Part shown: positions 37,333-49,200 of the stretch, in pieces | Position numbering within the stretch: position 1 is the first letter of the stretch | Layout of the letters: every line of letters starts with the position of its first letter | Source of the DNA: Limonium bicolor | Lineage: Eukaryota; Streptophyta; Magnoliopsida; Caryophyllales; Plumbaginaceae | DNA: 64,000 nt | Direction: 5' to 3' | Assembly: GCA_023374045.1 (NCBI GenBank) | Contig: CM041777.1 | Location: 89,150,300 to 89,214,299 of the forward strand | The notes under the pieces: generated by a model | Seen by the model: the letters and a program-made list of their open reading frames with translations, nothing else | Told to the model about the DNA's origin: nothing | The model's database searches: none | Program-made: the position numbers and the translations under genes

Positions 37333-37623
37333 ATATTTCCTTTGAACGGTTATGTGTCCTCGATCCTGATGAATTGTCAAGCATCATTGAACGAACTGTT
37401 CATAGTGATAGCAAAACCAGGCAAATGTTACCAGGAATTCAAGAGGATATAAGTCAATCCACTGATTCATTGTCAACTCTTGAGAGTGATACTGTGGATC
37501 TTGCAAGTCTCGAGGCTGATCTCTTCAGTGATATCAGAGCTTAGATTCAGAGAAGCGGGTTCACTCCGGTGAATTCAGTTAAAAGTGAAATATATGAAGG
37601 AACAGAGTCCATGGGCGGCCATG
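37333..37623 (+). pseudogene. Exon 3 with in-frame TAG
   Basis: The frame gives VLDPDELSSIIERTVHSDSK, a Ser/Asp-rich stretch and LEADLFSDIRA, then TAG (37542-37544), then IQRSGFTPVNSVKSE up to the donor CATG|GTGATT. The stretch after the TAG stays open and ends in the phase that exon 4 needs. The AG used here (37331-37332) adds seven codons before VLDPDEL. By family pattern the exon should begin at 37354, but the bases before it are AT, not AG. Confidence 0.6.
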
Positions 37624-37666
37624 GTGATTATTCTCTACATTATATCTGCTATCTTATATATGTATA

Positions 37667-37695
37667 TATTAGACTTGTACATAGGTATTGGTATG
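37667..37695 (+). mobile_element. Copia 5' LTR, first 29 bp
   Basis: TATTAGACTTGTACATAGG onward matches the start of the 3' LTR at 60874. It is cut after GTATG (37691-37695), which is repeated at 55981-55985 on the far side of the nested element. Confidence 0.9.
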
Positions 37696-38434
37696 TGTGG
37701 AGGGTGATTTTTCGGTATGAGGGGGGGGGGGGTCTATCTAAATATAGCTGAGGAGTCTAGATCCTAGAAATTGCCATTCTGTGGAGGGTGAAAACCCGTT
37801 ATTCTTGGCATCCCTCAAATACCTACTCTATCGTCCGTCTTTCCCAGAAAGCATAAGGGGAATGCTAGTGAGCACTACACCCGCTCTCGATGGGCCCCAC
37901 GCGGACTTATGCCCTATAAGGCGGAATTGACTAGAGTCGCCACCTAGTTTGACCTAAGGAACTAGGAAGGAAGGAGAAGGGTTCTAAGAACCGTTAATTG
38001 ACTCTGATGATTTATTGCCTATGGATAGGACTTATCTGATCATGTCAGAGATTCTGTGTGGGTTCGCACTGGGTTACACCCCTCAGAAGTGGCAACGACC
38101 ACGACTTCGGATTGGTGCCCGAGGAAACCTCGGTCTCCAATTGTCGGGATTGCCTTCTTTCAAAACCTTATTAGAGAGATTCGTTTAAAAGCCAAGAATA
38201 TGATTAAGATAGGAGGAGAGAGAGAGAAAACGAGTGGATGAGGCGAGCTTTTCTGCCAAGCTAGCGCCAAGAAGAAGAAATGATGAATTTGAATGAGTTT
38301 AAAATGAAAGATTATGAGTCTGATTTTGAGAGTTGAAGAAGTCGAGAGTTTGTGGGAGTCAGAGGGGATTTGAATGTTTGACAAACATGAACATCGCCTT
38401 GGAGTTGGGAAATGGGTTGTTTAGATTGGAATGG

Positions 38435-38500
38435 GGTCGCACCCTAGATGGGCTGCCTACGTACTCAACTCCCTGTTGAGATCAGACCTTACGTAGTTCA
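38435..38500. repeat. Hairpin motif, copy 1 (left LTR)
   Basis: GGTCGCACCCT, GGGCTGCCTACGTA, stem CTCAAC-TCCCT-GTTGAG, then ATCAGACC and TACGTAGTTC. The outer arms CTACGTA and TACGTAG also pair. Further copies lie at 45610, 45863 and 51644. Confidence 0.75.
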
Positions 38501-38557
38501 GGGATTTTAGGAGACTTTTGAGGAGTTTGGAGAAGTTTTTGGTTTAAGGTGTTAGTT

Positions 38558-38731
38558 TGTGAGACGCTCGGGTCTATGAGACATTTGAAACCTTGAGATG
38601 TCGAAGTCTGTGAGACGCTTGGGTCTGTGAGACGCTCGGGTCTATGAGACGCTTAGGTCTGTGAGACGTTCGAATCATTGGAATGACAAAGTCTGTGAGA
38701 CGCTCGAGTCTATGAGACACTTAAAGTGTGG
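38558..38731. repeat. Short tandem repeat in LTR (TGAGACGCTCGGGTC)
   Basis: About nine degenerate copies of a 15-18-bp unit such as TCTGTGAGACGCTCGGG, interrupted by CATTTGAAACCTTGAGATG-like spacers. The same array stands at 51767-51940 in the other LTR. Confidence 0.75.
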
Positions 38732-41700
38732 TAGAAATTGGAATGAAATTGAAATCAAAGTTGAACCGGGGTTGAATGAATATTGATTTGAATTGAAGTG
38801 AATTTGGATTTGAATGAATTTGGAATTGAATGAAGCTTTGAATTGAATTGGAATTGAATGAAGTTTTGAATTGAATTGGAGTCGAATGAAGTTTTGAATT
38901 AAATGGAATTGAGATTGAATTGAATTGGGATTGAAATTAGACTGATTTTGAATTGGATTGGCTTTAAAATGGAATTGGCCAAGCTAATTATTAAGGTGGA
39001 ATTGGGCCGAACTTGGAACTGAGCCGGATTTGGGTTAGGGACCGATTTCGATATCAAAAATTAGGCCGATTTAGGATTTGAAAATTGACCCGATTTGGGC
39101 TTTGAAAATTTGGGCCGGTTTAGGATTGAAAATTGGGTTGATGTTGGGTCTTGAATTTTGGATTGATTTTTGGTTTTCGAAGTGGGAATGATTTTTAGAG
39201 TGGTTGGGGACTGGCTTTGGGCCTTAGAAACGGGCCTTGTTTTTGGGCTGGTTTTAAATTAGACTTTAACTCATTGGAATTTGAATTGATTATTGATTGT
39301 GAATTTTATTTTGACAATTAGAGATGGTTTGGAAAGTTTTTTTTTTTAAGAGAGATGTCACCAACAAACAGGTACTACGACCCTCGGGTACTACGACCTT
39401 AATGTGGACAACATCTACGAATGGTCCTAAGGCTTTTCTAAAAGAGACCCACAGAAATTTGCAGGCCTAAACCGATTAATCGGTTCCAAAGATGGGTGGG
39501 TAGCCTATGGGCTTATTTCTAGGGTCATGTATTCTAGCCCGGTTTGACTAGAAAAAGAATTAGACCCCAAATTTGGTCATGGGCCAAACATATGGTTATA
39601 TTTGAGACTGACCCAACGGTAAGTGCCACAAAATGATAACTAACATGGTGACGACAATAACAATATCATACGGCCAATGAAATTCAACAGATAAAGTGGC
39701 CCGGATCAAGAATTCGAGTTTATGAGCTAGCAGAGTTAGTCCAAGACTATTCAGACAAGAAAGAAAGGTGTCAGAATATCCAACCGATTAGCTGCACAAA
39801 CTAACTGCTTAAGCGAATTGCTTTTTTTATTAAACAAATAAATCGTTTCAAGAGGAAAGTCACTATTCCACCCGTATTTCATCAGGTTACAGACCAATTT
39901 TAAACCAATTAAACGGGTGAACCAAGCTAGAACTCATGGCGTACAACCTTTGTTCGGTCTACTAGCATTGTCTCATGAAACTAGAACTGCAGAGTAATCG
40001 AGGAACTCACGCTCATTCATTGCCCAACCTTATTCATCTTAGATTTTGACAGGTTACCGAGACATTAACTAGACTCAAAATCAAACAGAAATACTGTACT
40101 CCATTGCAGCGTGTGAAAATATGCTAGCAGTTTTTTTTTTTAGCTCAGTCTAAACACTACCTCGAATAGCAGAGGGATTAATATCTTCTATCAAAGACAA
40201 AATAAGCATGAGTAGTTAAGCAAATGGTACAGATCCAGCCAACAACGAGCGCAGGACAGAGGTGAAATTAGAGAATAACAGAATAGTGGTCAAGTGCATT
40301 GATATACAACAAACATTTCTCAAGCATAATTCTATCACTTAACAGTTAAAAGAGCTAGTCAAAGCGAAGATAAGTACCGACTCAACAGAGGTGATTGTTC
40401 CTGCAAAGAGTTAAGGGAGACAGATAAAACACCAAAATATTAGCTCTCAAATACAATCCAAGGAAAGTGAAAAGGGTGAGATGAGCAGAATCTAATCTGA
40501 AAGGAGGTCGAAGCTATGACTGTTTCGGATTGGACCTTACCAATAGCCACGTACATTTGAATCAAGCTATATACAACACACGTTAAATTCCTCAACCCAT
40601 AAAAACAAATGATTAGTCAGGAGAACAAATGAAGATATTGCGAATGAGCAGTTTGGCAGCGTAAATTGAGAAGACCTTCCAAACATCTATGAAGAAGTAA
40701 TGATTCTTTCAGTGGTGTAGCCAAGATGATATAAGGAGAAACTGGGTTAGATATACAGAAGTTTAAACCAAAAACAAAGATACACGATCTGTATATGTTA
40801 CTGCATCTGCAATACGTAAAGACAGAGGTGAGTTTTAAAAAACGGAAACCTCGGATTATGCAATGTTATACAAGATAATGCTTATATCGAAATAAACAAG
40901 AGAAAAGACACTGATATGTCTCTCTGTTTCCCGGATAGGCTACAGATCGTGTGAGGAGGAAAAGAGTTGAGAGCAGCACAAGCGGATTTGTAATCTTGAT
41001 TCTGATCTCAGGGTAGCAGATGTCTCGATGTTGTTCTCACGGGATGGGAAGAAATTAGCCAGGGCCGTTTGTTGAGTGAAACCTTCCTCCGGGTCGAGCG
41101 ATTTTGGTGAGCTCGAGAATAGAGCATGGAAGGGAAAAACGAATGGAAACCCACCATCTCTGTGTGTTAACTGTTGAGCTTAGGCGTCCGAACGAGAAAG
41201 CCGCCATGAAAGGACAAAGAGCTTTTCCTATATGCGGCAGAAATTGTAAGAAATGAGGAATCGAGCAGAGGGGAAGTCTGGGGTTCGTTTAAGTTTGGTA
41301 TAATTTAAGATGAAAATGGAGATGGAAGAGGAGAGGAAAGGAAAATGGTTGTCTGTATGAGGAGTATGAGTGAGTGAGGGAGATCAGTTTTATTTGAGAT
41401 CGATCAAAATGGTAGAGCCAGCAATGGTGGCTTTCTGTTCGAAGATGCATAAGAGAAGGCGAGATGAAGCAAAATTTTCAGGCAAGGGCTTAGCGTTGAT
41501 AGCCATTCTCGATGGAAGGGAGTCTCATCATGAAATTGTTTTCTGGGTTTCTTGTTTCGGTCGAAGAAATCAATGGAGGGAGAAGATATGCGGTGAATGA
41601 AGGGATCGTTCGAGGTTGAAGGAGAAGTTCAACCGAGAAAAAAAATGCTTCTGGGTTTGGAATTTGTTAGGGTTGTGAAGCAAGCCGGGAAAGAAGAAGA

Positions 41701-42786
41701 TGACCGCGAGATGGTGGCGGCTACAGTATATCCTAGGTTAGTTTTTCATGGTTTCGTTTTATAGAAAAGAAGACGAGACTGATTGAAAGCAGTGGGTTGG
41801 GGTTTTCTGGAATATATTTGGGCTGTGCTTAGCGTAAAGGGGCCTAGAAGGAGGTGGGCTTTGTTTGGTTTGGTCGGATAAAGGTAATGAAGCAAGAAGG
41901 GATAAAAAATTTAAGGCGAGTTGTATATGGGTTCGAACGTAGGTTGTCTCGCATAACCCAGCCCATACTAACCAACCGAACTACTAACCAAAATCAATGA
42001 TAAAGCGTGGGATAGTAAAGTAATAATTTGACCTGAATGCACTCCTTAACACCAATGGAAACACAAGGTGAATGAAAAGAGTTGTCAATAAACATGAAGT
42101 TTTTTCTTCTTTTTTTGGAAAACCAAGGAATAATGGGATGTAGATAAAAAAATGAAAAACATCATAAAGCGTTAAATAAATGAAATAAAAGAATGATAAG
42201 TACATGAAATAATGAAATAGTATTTGCATGATGGAAGTAAAAGTATAAGTGAACGTCATAAAAATGGAAATCGAATTAGATATGTACGAATAGTAGTAAA
42301 CAAGATAGATATAAGAAGAAACAAAAAAGATGAGATGAGAGTGGGTTAAATCGAATCGGCGACATAACGAAATATGTATATAAAATGATGAAGATGATGC
42401 TAAAAGTAATAATGATAAAGACAAAGTAGAAGCAAATACTAATAAAGAAAATACAAGTAAAAGTATCAATGCAAGGAAATGAGATAAAATAAACAAGTTA
42501 CAAAATTGCATGAACCAAATAAAAGCGATTTGATAAATAAATAAGCGAGCAAGCATAACCGACTAACACGAAATAAATTACAAATAAAAATGGTAAGATG
42601 AGTAAGTAACAAAAGGGAACAGGTTTTGAATAGATACTGTGAAAATTGATTTAAATAAATGGTCATAAAATGACAGTTTCATTTTGGTATACACATGAAC
42701 AAGTTTTGAAAAGAAAGGCGAAGGCCCTCTTATTTACTTTATCTTTTGGATTTTTCTTTATAGGGTGAGAATTTTTGGTGTCTACA

Positions 42787-42840
42787 GATGGCTCCCCTTG
42801 ATTCAATTCTGCAAGAGAAGGCTTGCAGAATTGGATCAAG
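42787..42840 (-). promoter_or_regulatory. Purine tract and 19-bp stem-loop beside the LTR
   Basis: Minus strand: CTTGATCCAATTCTGCAAG, loop CCTTCT, CTTGCAGAATTGAATCAAG, then GGGAGCCATC and the LTR start TGTAGACACC. The arms are 42797-42815 and 42822-42840, with one G-T wobble. Confidence 0.75.
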
Positions 42841-43210
42841 GTTGAAAGGGCGCCAAAAATTCTCACTGCGGTTTATGAGATGCAACTACGATTGCAAAAG
42901 GATAGGAGGTGCATGACCAGCCTATGACGTAAAGATTGAATGCGAAAATATTTACAATTAGTCTAGAATACAAAGATTTTGATGGGTAGGGGACAAGCCC
43001 TGAACACAATGGTTGGATTTGCTAAACGAACTTTGGTTTGGTGCATGAGGGCTTATGACTACCCTCAACTAGACCTCTTGACATCCAGTTCTAGGACTTA
43101 TGACGAGCCTAGAATGCAATTGAAAGTACGAGGACTTAGGAGAGCCTCAACTAGACCTCTTGACATCTAGCTATAGGACTTATGACGAGCCTATAATACT
43201 TTGGTTGTGT
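42841..43210. other. Internal segment with a duplicated block
   Basis: No gene. A block containing CAACTAGACCTCTTGACATC, TAGGACTTATGACGAGCCTA occurs twice (about 43067-43112 and 43149-43195). It borders the large tandem array. Confidence 0.55.
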
Positions 43211-44973
43211 ACCGTGCTAGTAGCGTAATAGCTGTCTAGCAGGCGGATGTGAAACGATCTCGCACTAGTAGCGTAATAGCTGCCTAGCGGAGGAACAATT
43301 TTGGGACCGTACTAGTAGCGTAATAGCTGCCTAGTGGGTTATGAAGTGAACGATCTCGCACTAGTAGCGTAATAGCTGCCTAGTGGAGGAAAAACGGCAG
43401 GACCGCACTAGTAGCGTAATAGCTGCCTAGTGGGTTATGAAGTGAACGATCTCGCACTAGTAGCGTAATAGCTGCCTAGTGGAGGAAAAACGGCAGGACC
43501 GCACTAGTAGCGTAATAGCTGCCTAGTGGGTTATGAAATGGACGATCTCGCACTAGTAGCGTACTAGCTGCCTAGTGGAGGAAAAACGGCGGGACCGCAC
43601 TAGTAGCGTAATAGCTGCCTAGTGGGTTATGAAATGGACGATCTCGCACTAGTAGCGTAATAGCTGCCTAGTGGAGGAAAAACGGCGGGACCGCACTAGT
43701 AGCGTAATAGCTGCCTAGTGGGTTATGAAATGGACGATCTCGCACTAGTAGCGTAATAGCTGCCTAGGGAGGAAAAATGGCGGGACCGCACTAGTAGCGT
43801 AATAGCTGCCTAGTGGGTTATGAAATGGACGATCTCGCACTAGTAGCGTACTAGCTGCCTAGTGGAGGAAAAACGGCGGGACCGCACTAGTAGCGTAATA
43901 GCTGCCTAGTGGGTTTGAAATGGACGATCTCGCACTAGTAGCGTAATAGCTGCCTAGTGGAGGAAAAATGGCGGGACCGCACTAGTAGCGTAATAGCTGC
44001 CTAGTGGGTTATGAAGTGAACGATCTCGCACTAGTAGCGTACTAGCTGCCTAGTGGAGGAAAAACGGCGGGACCGCACTAGTAGCGTAATAGTGCCTAGT
44101 GGGTTATGAAATGGACGATCTCGCACTAGTAGCGTAATAGCTGCCTAGTGGAGGAAAAATGGCGGGACCGCACTAGTAGCGTAATAGATGCCTAGTGGGT
44201 TATGAAGTGAACGATCTCGCACTAGTAGCGTATAGCTGCCTAGTGGAGGAAAAACGGCGGGACCGCACTAGTAGCGTAATAGCTGCCTAGTGGGTATGAA
44301 ATGGACGATCTCGCACTAGTAGCGTAATAGCTGCCTAGTGGAGGAAAAATGGCGGGACCGCACTAGTAGCGTAATAGCTGCCTAGTGGGTTATGAAGTGA
44401 ACGATCTCGCACTAGTAGCGTAATAGCTGCCTAGTGGAGGAAAAACGGGGGACCGCACTAGTAGCGTAATAGCTGCCTAGTGGGTTATGAAATGGACGAT
44501 CTCGCACTAGTAGCGTAATAGCTGCCTAGTGGAGGAAAAATGGCGGGACCGCACTAGTAGCGTAATAGCTGCCTAGCGGGTATAAAATGAAAGGCGACCG
44601 TACTAGTAGCGCAATAGCTGACTAGCAGGTGCAAAACGAAAGGCGACCGTACTAGTAGCGCAATAGCTGTCTAGCAGGTGTAAAACGAAAGGCGACCGTA
44701 CTAGTAGCGCAATAGCTGCCTAGCAGGTGTAAAACGAAAATTCGACCGCACTAGTAGCGCAATAGCTCTAGCGGGTGTAAAATGAAAGGCGACCGTACTA
44801 GTAGCGCAATAGCTGTCTAGCAGGTGTAAAACGAAAGGCGACCGTACTAGTAGCGCAATAGCTGTCTAGCAGGTGTAAAACGAAAAGCGACCGTACTAGT
44901 AGCGCAATAGCTGTCTAGCAGGTGTAAAACGAAAGGCGACCGTACTAGTAGCGCAATAGCTGTCTAGCAGGTG
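43211..44973. repeat. Tandem array of about 36 units of 47-49 bp, higher-order dimers
   Basis: All units share CACTAGTAGCGTAATAGCTG or a variant and CCTAGTGG. In the left three quarters a 47-bp type (followed by AGGAAAAACGGCGGGAC) alternates with a 49-bp type (followed by GTTATGAAATGGACGATCT), giving a 96-bp dimer. From about 44580 a third type (GTACTAGTAGCGCAATAGC, CAGGTGTAAAACGAAAGGC) runs as a monomer. Each unit has inverted ends CACTAG...CTAGTG. The array lies between the missing pol and the 3' LTR of the element, the usual place for such arrays in Tat/Ogre elements. Confidence 0.95.
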
Positions 44974-45609
44974 TGAAGATGCATCAGATAGTGAGCAAAT
45001 TTTGTGGGCATATGCAGATGATGTGTGATGTGAGGTGATTAACCAATGTATTAATTGAAATAAACTCCCTGTTTGTAGAGGTAGGTTTTTGTGTGAGCAG
45101 ATGGCTTTATAGTAACATCAAAACCTCGGGATGGCTCCAGTATGGTCCGGCATGGCTTCAAGGATCTGAGATGGCTCCAGCATGCGTTGATGTCTCCAGT
45201 ATGCACTGATGGCTCTGGTAGGCACTGATGGCTCCGGTGTGAACAATGACCTTCGGGTGATTTGTGGGTTTGACATGGTTGGTGGATTTGACATGGTTGG
45301 TGATTTTGTGGCAATTTGTGGGCTTTGATTTGCCTGAGAGATTTATTTTTTTTTCAAGGTGGTTGGATGGCTCCGATGATGGATTTATTGTTGTTTGACG
45401 GGATTTGTTGTGGACTTTGTAGTGAGTGAATGGTTTTTCATGGGTGAACGATGAAACACAGTTGCATGACTTGTTGGGAGTTCCCATCATGGTTCTAGGA
45501 TTTCCATAGATGGCTCCAGAATGACCTTGTGCTGACTGAGCATGAAGATGCTTTGGTTGGTTCACTTTAATGACACCGAGGGGAAAAGGGAAGTTTTCAC
45601 CTTTGATGT

Positions 45610-45675
45610 GGTCGCACCCTGGGCGGGCTGCCTACGTACTCAATTCCATATTGAGATCAGACCATACGTAGTTCG
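45610..45675. repeat. Hairpin motif, copy 2 (interior)
   Basis: GGTCGCACCCT, GGGCTGCCTACGTA, stem CTCAAT-TCCAT-ATTGAG, ATCAGACCATACGTAGTTCG. One stem pair differs from the LTR copies and pairing is kept. Confidence 0.75.
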
Positions 45676-45862
45676 ATCACTTTGCGTGCAAGGCTTTGGT
45701 GATGGATTTACAGTGGGTGAACTTGTTATCATACGTGAATGGCCAAACATGGTTGGATGTCTTCGGTGTAGTTCTGATCATGGCACCGAGATGGCTGCGT
45801 CATGATTCCGGGATGCTCTGTTTGATGATAGCAAGGAGCAAAAGGGGATTATCACCTGGGGT

Positions 45863-45928
45863 GGTCGCACCCTGAGTGGACTGCCTACGTACTCAATTTC
45901 GTATTGAGATCAGACCATACGTAGTTCG
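45863..45928. repeat. Hairpin motif, copy 3 (interior)
   Basis: GGTCGCACCCT, GGACTGCCTACGTA, stem CTCAAT-TTCGT-ATTGAG, ATCAGACCATACGTAGTTCG. It is preceded by an A/G-rich stretch like the one before copy 2. Confidence 0.75.
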
Positions 45929-46200
45929 AAACCCTGTGGGCAAGACCCTGGTGACAAAATGGCTCCTGTGTAGCCCTAGGGATGATCTCAATGTTTGAGG
46001 ATGGCTCCCGCGTGGCTCCAACTTGGCTTTGGGAGTGGTGTCGATGAGACTCGAGTATGACACTGGATGGCTCCGGGATGGCCTGCGCATGGCTCCGGAC
46101 AGCTCTAGAATGGTTCGATGTAGCTGGGTGATAGCCTGTGATAGCTCCAAAAAGGCTTAGATATAGCCCGATGACGGCCTGGGATGGCTCTGGTTGACAT

Positions 46201-49200
46201 CTTTTGATCAAAAGTTATGCTTCAACAACTGCAACTGAAGTCGGTTTTCAACAAGACTAGGTGGAGTTCTTACCAATCAGATGTTGAAAATGAGGTGGTT
46301 ATGATGCATGCAAATACTAAATGCTAGAAGAGATGCAAAATGAATATGCAGTTTTTGGAGAGAAGGTACGGTCCTATCTCTATTAATATGAGGCTTACGA
46401 ATATAAGACATCTTCGATTCAATCTTGAGCGATTGTTGAGCTCGAATGCGTGAATCATTTTCCTCTCATGGAGGGATGTGGGTCAATCTCTCGTGAGTAT
46501 GGCTATGTGTGCTAATAGTGTAATGATACTCTCAGTGCTCAAAGCAGTATTTTCCTTAGAATTTTTTTCGAGTTCTGGACTTTCCAATCCTTACAATTTC
46601 CTCATCTGCAATGGGGTAGGCTGTTTATGATTTGGTGCTTCGATCAAAGAGTCCTTCACACTCAGAAGACCTGTGGAGTAAGGTCGCACTCATTGCGCAT
46701 CATGTCCCTGGTATTGTGAGATGGACTTTGATAACAAGCACGAAGCTTATGATTCATGTTTCAGATCCAATACTTTCAGTTAACACTCATCACTAAACGA
46801 GTCAGGGTCTTTATTGGGTATAACGGGGCTGAGGGGTTGATGTATGTCACATGGGATTGGCGATTTGTATGGGAATTGTGGAGTTTTTAAATGCAATAGA
46901 GGACGTGTTTCGCCTTTGCCATGGTGGAATGATTGGCGCGTTTTGATAATCTTTTATTGGTTTCTACGGACATCATTGGTCCTTCTGATTTGAATTCTTC
47001 TTCTGCCTCTTCTGGTGTTCGATTGACTTTCCTCTCATTTTGTTTTTTTGAAATTGCATTGGCTCATCAACTTTCTCAGCATTCTCTGCTTTTATTTGGC
47101 TTTCAGCTTTGAAGTGCATTGACTCATCGATCTTCTTGAACTTTTCGGTGTTCTTTTTTTGTGTTTGGCTTTGGAGTTGCATTGACTCACTGATTTCTTC
47201 AAACTTCATTTATTGTGTTTGTGAAAGATGTGGGGGAGAGACCATGACTCCGCTCCTTTGATCTCTATTGCAAGGGTGAGTAAATATGTGTAATGTGAGT
47301 GGCATGTTGTGGAGTGTTCGCAGAAAAAGGTTTATCGTGAAAGGCTCAGCAGGGCTTACTAAGGGATTATGTTAAGGGCAGGGTCAAAACTTTTTGGATT
47401 TGTGGAGTTTTTATTCCTAAGTGCCTCGTCATTCTCATTATCAATGATTGTTTTCTTACTATTCTCATATCTTTGCATGAACCATAGTTCATATCTTGTT
47501 TTATCCACTGATCTCTCTATGTATTGTGCTCTCCATGTGCTAAAGGAATGCACATGTCGCTCGTGGTTTACCTCCATTGGATCTCTCTATCTGCCCTCAT
47601 CACTCATAATAGATTTCTCTCTCAGTACTCTCATTGGAAATTCAAGGGAAAATACCGTCTTCGCACACTACTCACTTGGTTTGTGGTGCCGATTTTGATT
47701 GGACCCTTGTACTCAATGATGGGTCGAGAGTTAAGTGGTTCATGCACTCGTTCAATCAACCTCTCGTGATTTTCCCGAGATGTCGTTTCGATATGCGGGT
47801 ATGCAAATGCATTATCTACCATGCGATTTATTATGGTAATATAGAATTACCATGTATAGGATGCATGAAATGCTGAAAATGATGAATTGAGATGGTTGAT
47901 ACTGGATGTTTTTTTTTTGTGTTTGTTTTGTTTTTGGATGCGATGCTGAGTGGTAAGTTATGACTAGTCTCGCTTGAGCTGAATTCAGCTGCGGTTCATG
48001 AAGCTCATCCCGTCATTGTTGGCTCTGAAGGTGGTCGTTGTGGTGATTGTTGCCGAGAAGTAATCCTCGAGTGAGGTCAGGTTGGTGATTGGCTCCTGGA
48101 TCTTGGGACTTTTAGGGGTGACAACTCCCGCATGGTGACCCACTGGTATGACATGGGCTGCTTTTCTGGGTTTTGAAGGTATGATTTTTTTTTTTTATTT
48201 TGGATGTATGATTTTTGGATTTTCGGATGTACAATTTTTTTAATTTTCGGATGTAACGGTTTTTTTTGGGATTTTTTTTTTGTATGCTTTTTGTGGGTTG
48301 TTGGTATATATGTACATGACATGCCGCATGGGAAGATGCTTGAATCCCTGTATTTCTTGCTATCGCTTTGAGGGTCACGCTTTCACTCGTGGGCAAACCT
48401 GGTTAATCACTTGCAAACACAGTCATTATGACAGAAGAAAGAATATGACAAATGTAATGTTAGCATGCTTTGAAAAATGGGATGAATGCTTGTGTGTGAT
48501 GTGCTGGGAATGCAACACGTGGTTATGCAATTTTTCTGAGATAGGTGTGATATTCATGCATGATTAATGAATATGAAATAACCGAAGATGGGAAGAAGCA
48601 AATCGTATGTGCTACAAAAATCAAGTTTTAGAAAACAGTTTTGAAAATACGTGTTTTCGAAGTGGTGGATTTTCAATAGGAATTTTGATGCTCGGTCATT
48701 CATAAATAAATTTAGGGAATGAGAAACCCTATACACATGATCTAGAAAAAATTCAAAGGGAATGTACAACCTATACACAAATCTATTCAGAATTTGACAA
48801 GGGAGAAAAGAATGCTAGGGGAAAACCTATACATCGGTTCTAAAAGTCATTAAATGGGGGAGTTTGAGCTTAAAAACTTCTCCCGGATTCTTCTGCTTCG
48901 TCCTTGAGCTTCTGACTGGCAACTTGTTCATGTTTGGGCTTCTGATTGGCCGCTTGTTCGTCTTCGGGATCTTAGCCAGCTACTCGCTCGTCTTAAAGCT
49001 CTTGCAGCAAAGCGGTATTGTGATCCAACAAAACCGGTTGGTGTTCTTCCAACTCTCAAAAATTTTGAACTCGAACAATCATTGCTGGTCTTCATGTCCC
49101 TCGACTCAGGTTGGTGCACCTCTGATTTTGGTTCAGACTGCAGTTGTTGATCTTCATGCGCTCCATCTGCTCCGACGAGGGAAATAAGGGGAGTTTTTTT

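Larger units (their letters stand above)
37696..42786 (-). mobile_element. 3' LTR of the Ogre-like element (left copy)
   Basis: It runs from TGTGGAGGGTGATTT to TTTTGGTGTCTACA in plus coordinates. It contains a run of 12 G at 37721-37732 (seven in the other copy), a repeat of the LTR edge at 37772-37790, short tandem repeats (38558-38731), a TTGAATGAA-type degenerate tract (38750-38960) and a conserved hairpin motif (38435-38500). The ORF 41370-41600 is antisense to the element and has no known domain. Confidence 0.9.
45120..46200. repeat. Dispersed ATGGCTCC motifs
   Basis: At least ten copies of ATGGCTCC (reverse GGAGCCAT), e.g. 45131, 45173, 45512, 46069 and 46089, in a degenerate repeat of about 20-40 bp. 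GGAGCCAT is also the sequence just before the LTR at 42787-42795. The minus-strand ORFs 45051-45565 and 45885-46211 follow these repeats and have no known domain. Confidence 0.6.

Noticed and set aside
43211..44973. CRISPR-like array of regular repeats
   Set aside because: Both repeat and spacer parts recur, and the array lies inside a plant LTR element. It is a tandem satellite-type array.
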